In this document: in pieces, positions 5,122 to 5,183 of the stretch | Layout of the letters: each line of letters begins with the position of its first letter | Position numbering within the stretch: position 1 is the stretch's first letter | From: Puniceicoccales bacterium | Lineage (GTDB): Bacteria > Verrucomicrobiota > Verrucomicrobiia > Opitutales > UBA953 | Direction: 5' to 3' | DNA: 5,183 nt | NCBI GenBank assembly: GCA_031289285.1 | Contig: JAITPT010000050.1 | Span: 1 to 5,183, forward strand | The notes under the pieces: generated by a model | The model's database searches: none | What the model was told of the DNA's origin: nothing | What the model saw: the letters and a program-made list of their open reading frames with translations, nothing else | Translations under genes and position numbers: made by a program

Positions 5122-5183
5122 GTCCACACCGTCCACTGCGTCCACACCGTCCACTAAGTCCACCGTGTCCACTGTGTCCCCCC
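5122..5183. repeat. Tandem array of 9-bp units, consensus GTCCACNNN (runs off the window)
   Basis: Six full units read GTCCACACC, GTCCACTGC, GTCCACACC, GTCCACTAA, GTCCACCGT and GTCCACTGT, followed by a partial GTCCCCCC at the edge. The first six bases are invariant and the last three free. The array has the same 9-bp period as the CCTATA array about 200 bp upstream but an unrelated core. Its true length is unknown because the window ends inside it. Confidence 0.88.

Larger units (their letters stand above)
4742..5183. other. Repeat-rich region without a supported gene
   Basis: After the rpmG stop I find no gene in these 442 bases. They are built largely of short direct repeats: a 12-bp duplication, an 8-unit 9-bp array, a 7-bp array and a second 9-bp array running to the window edge. 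A lone unit of the second array family (GTCCACTAT) sits at 4781-4789. Because repeat periods divisible by three avoid stops, several frames on both strands stay open here. None has a recognisable domain or credible initiation signal. No tRNA or intrinsic terminator was seen. Confidence 0.6.

Overview
This is a high-GC bacterial chromosomal fragment. It most likely comes from the Verrucomicrobiota, possibly near Opitutales. That placement is an inference from three things: the style of the L33 protein, the fused cell-wall genes, and the short 9-bp intergenic tandem repeats. No rRNA, phage or plasmid marker is present to confirm it.

Layout. Positions 1-150 (+) hold the last 49 codons of a dihydroorotase-like amidohydrolase. 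It converges on a two-gene minus-strand operon. Between the two convergent 3' ends lies a foldback element of about 176 bp (150-325). Its ends carry the stop codons of both genes. The minus-strand operon reads hemD (uroporphyrinogen-III synthase, 4368-3559) and then, through an ATGA start/stop overlap, a 1080-residue three-part fusion (3562-320). The fusion joins a Ppx/GppA-type phosphatase, a MurC ligase and a MurB reductase. A 202-bp divergent intergenic region (4369-4570) separates hemD from rpmG (ribosomal protein L33, 4571-4741, +). The remaining 442 bp (4742-5183) contain no gene I can support. They carry four kinds of short tandem repeat, including two different 9-bp-period arrays.

Function. 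MurB and MurC catalyse consecutive steps of peptidoglycan precursor synthesis (UDP-GlcNAc-enolpyruvate to UDP-MurNAc to UDP-MurNAc-L-Ala), so fusing them makes metabolic sense. The N-terminal Ppx/GppA module, a family acting on polyphosphate or pppGpp, keeps its catalytic-type residues. Its presence on the same chain is the most unusual part of the window, because it could couple phosphate or stringent-response signalling to cell-wall precursor supply. That coupling is inference. The other items worth following up are the foldback element between the convergent genes and the repeat-rich tail after rpmG.
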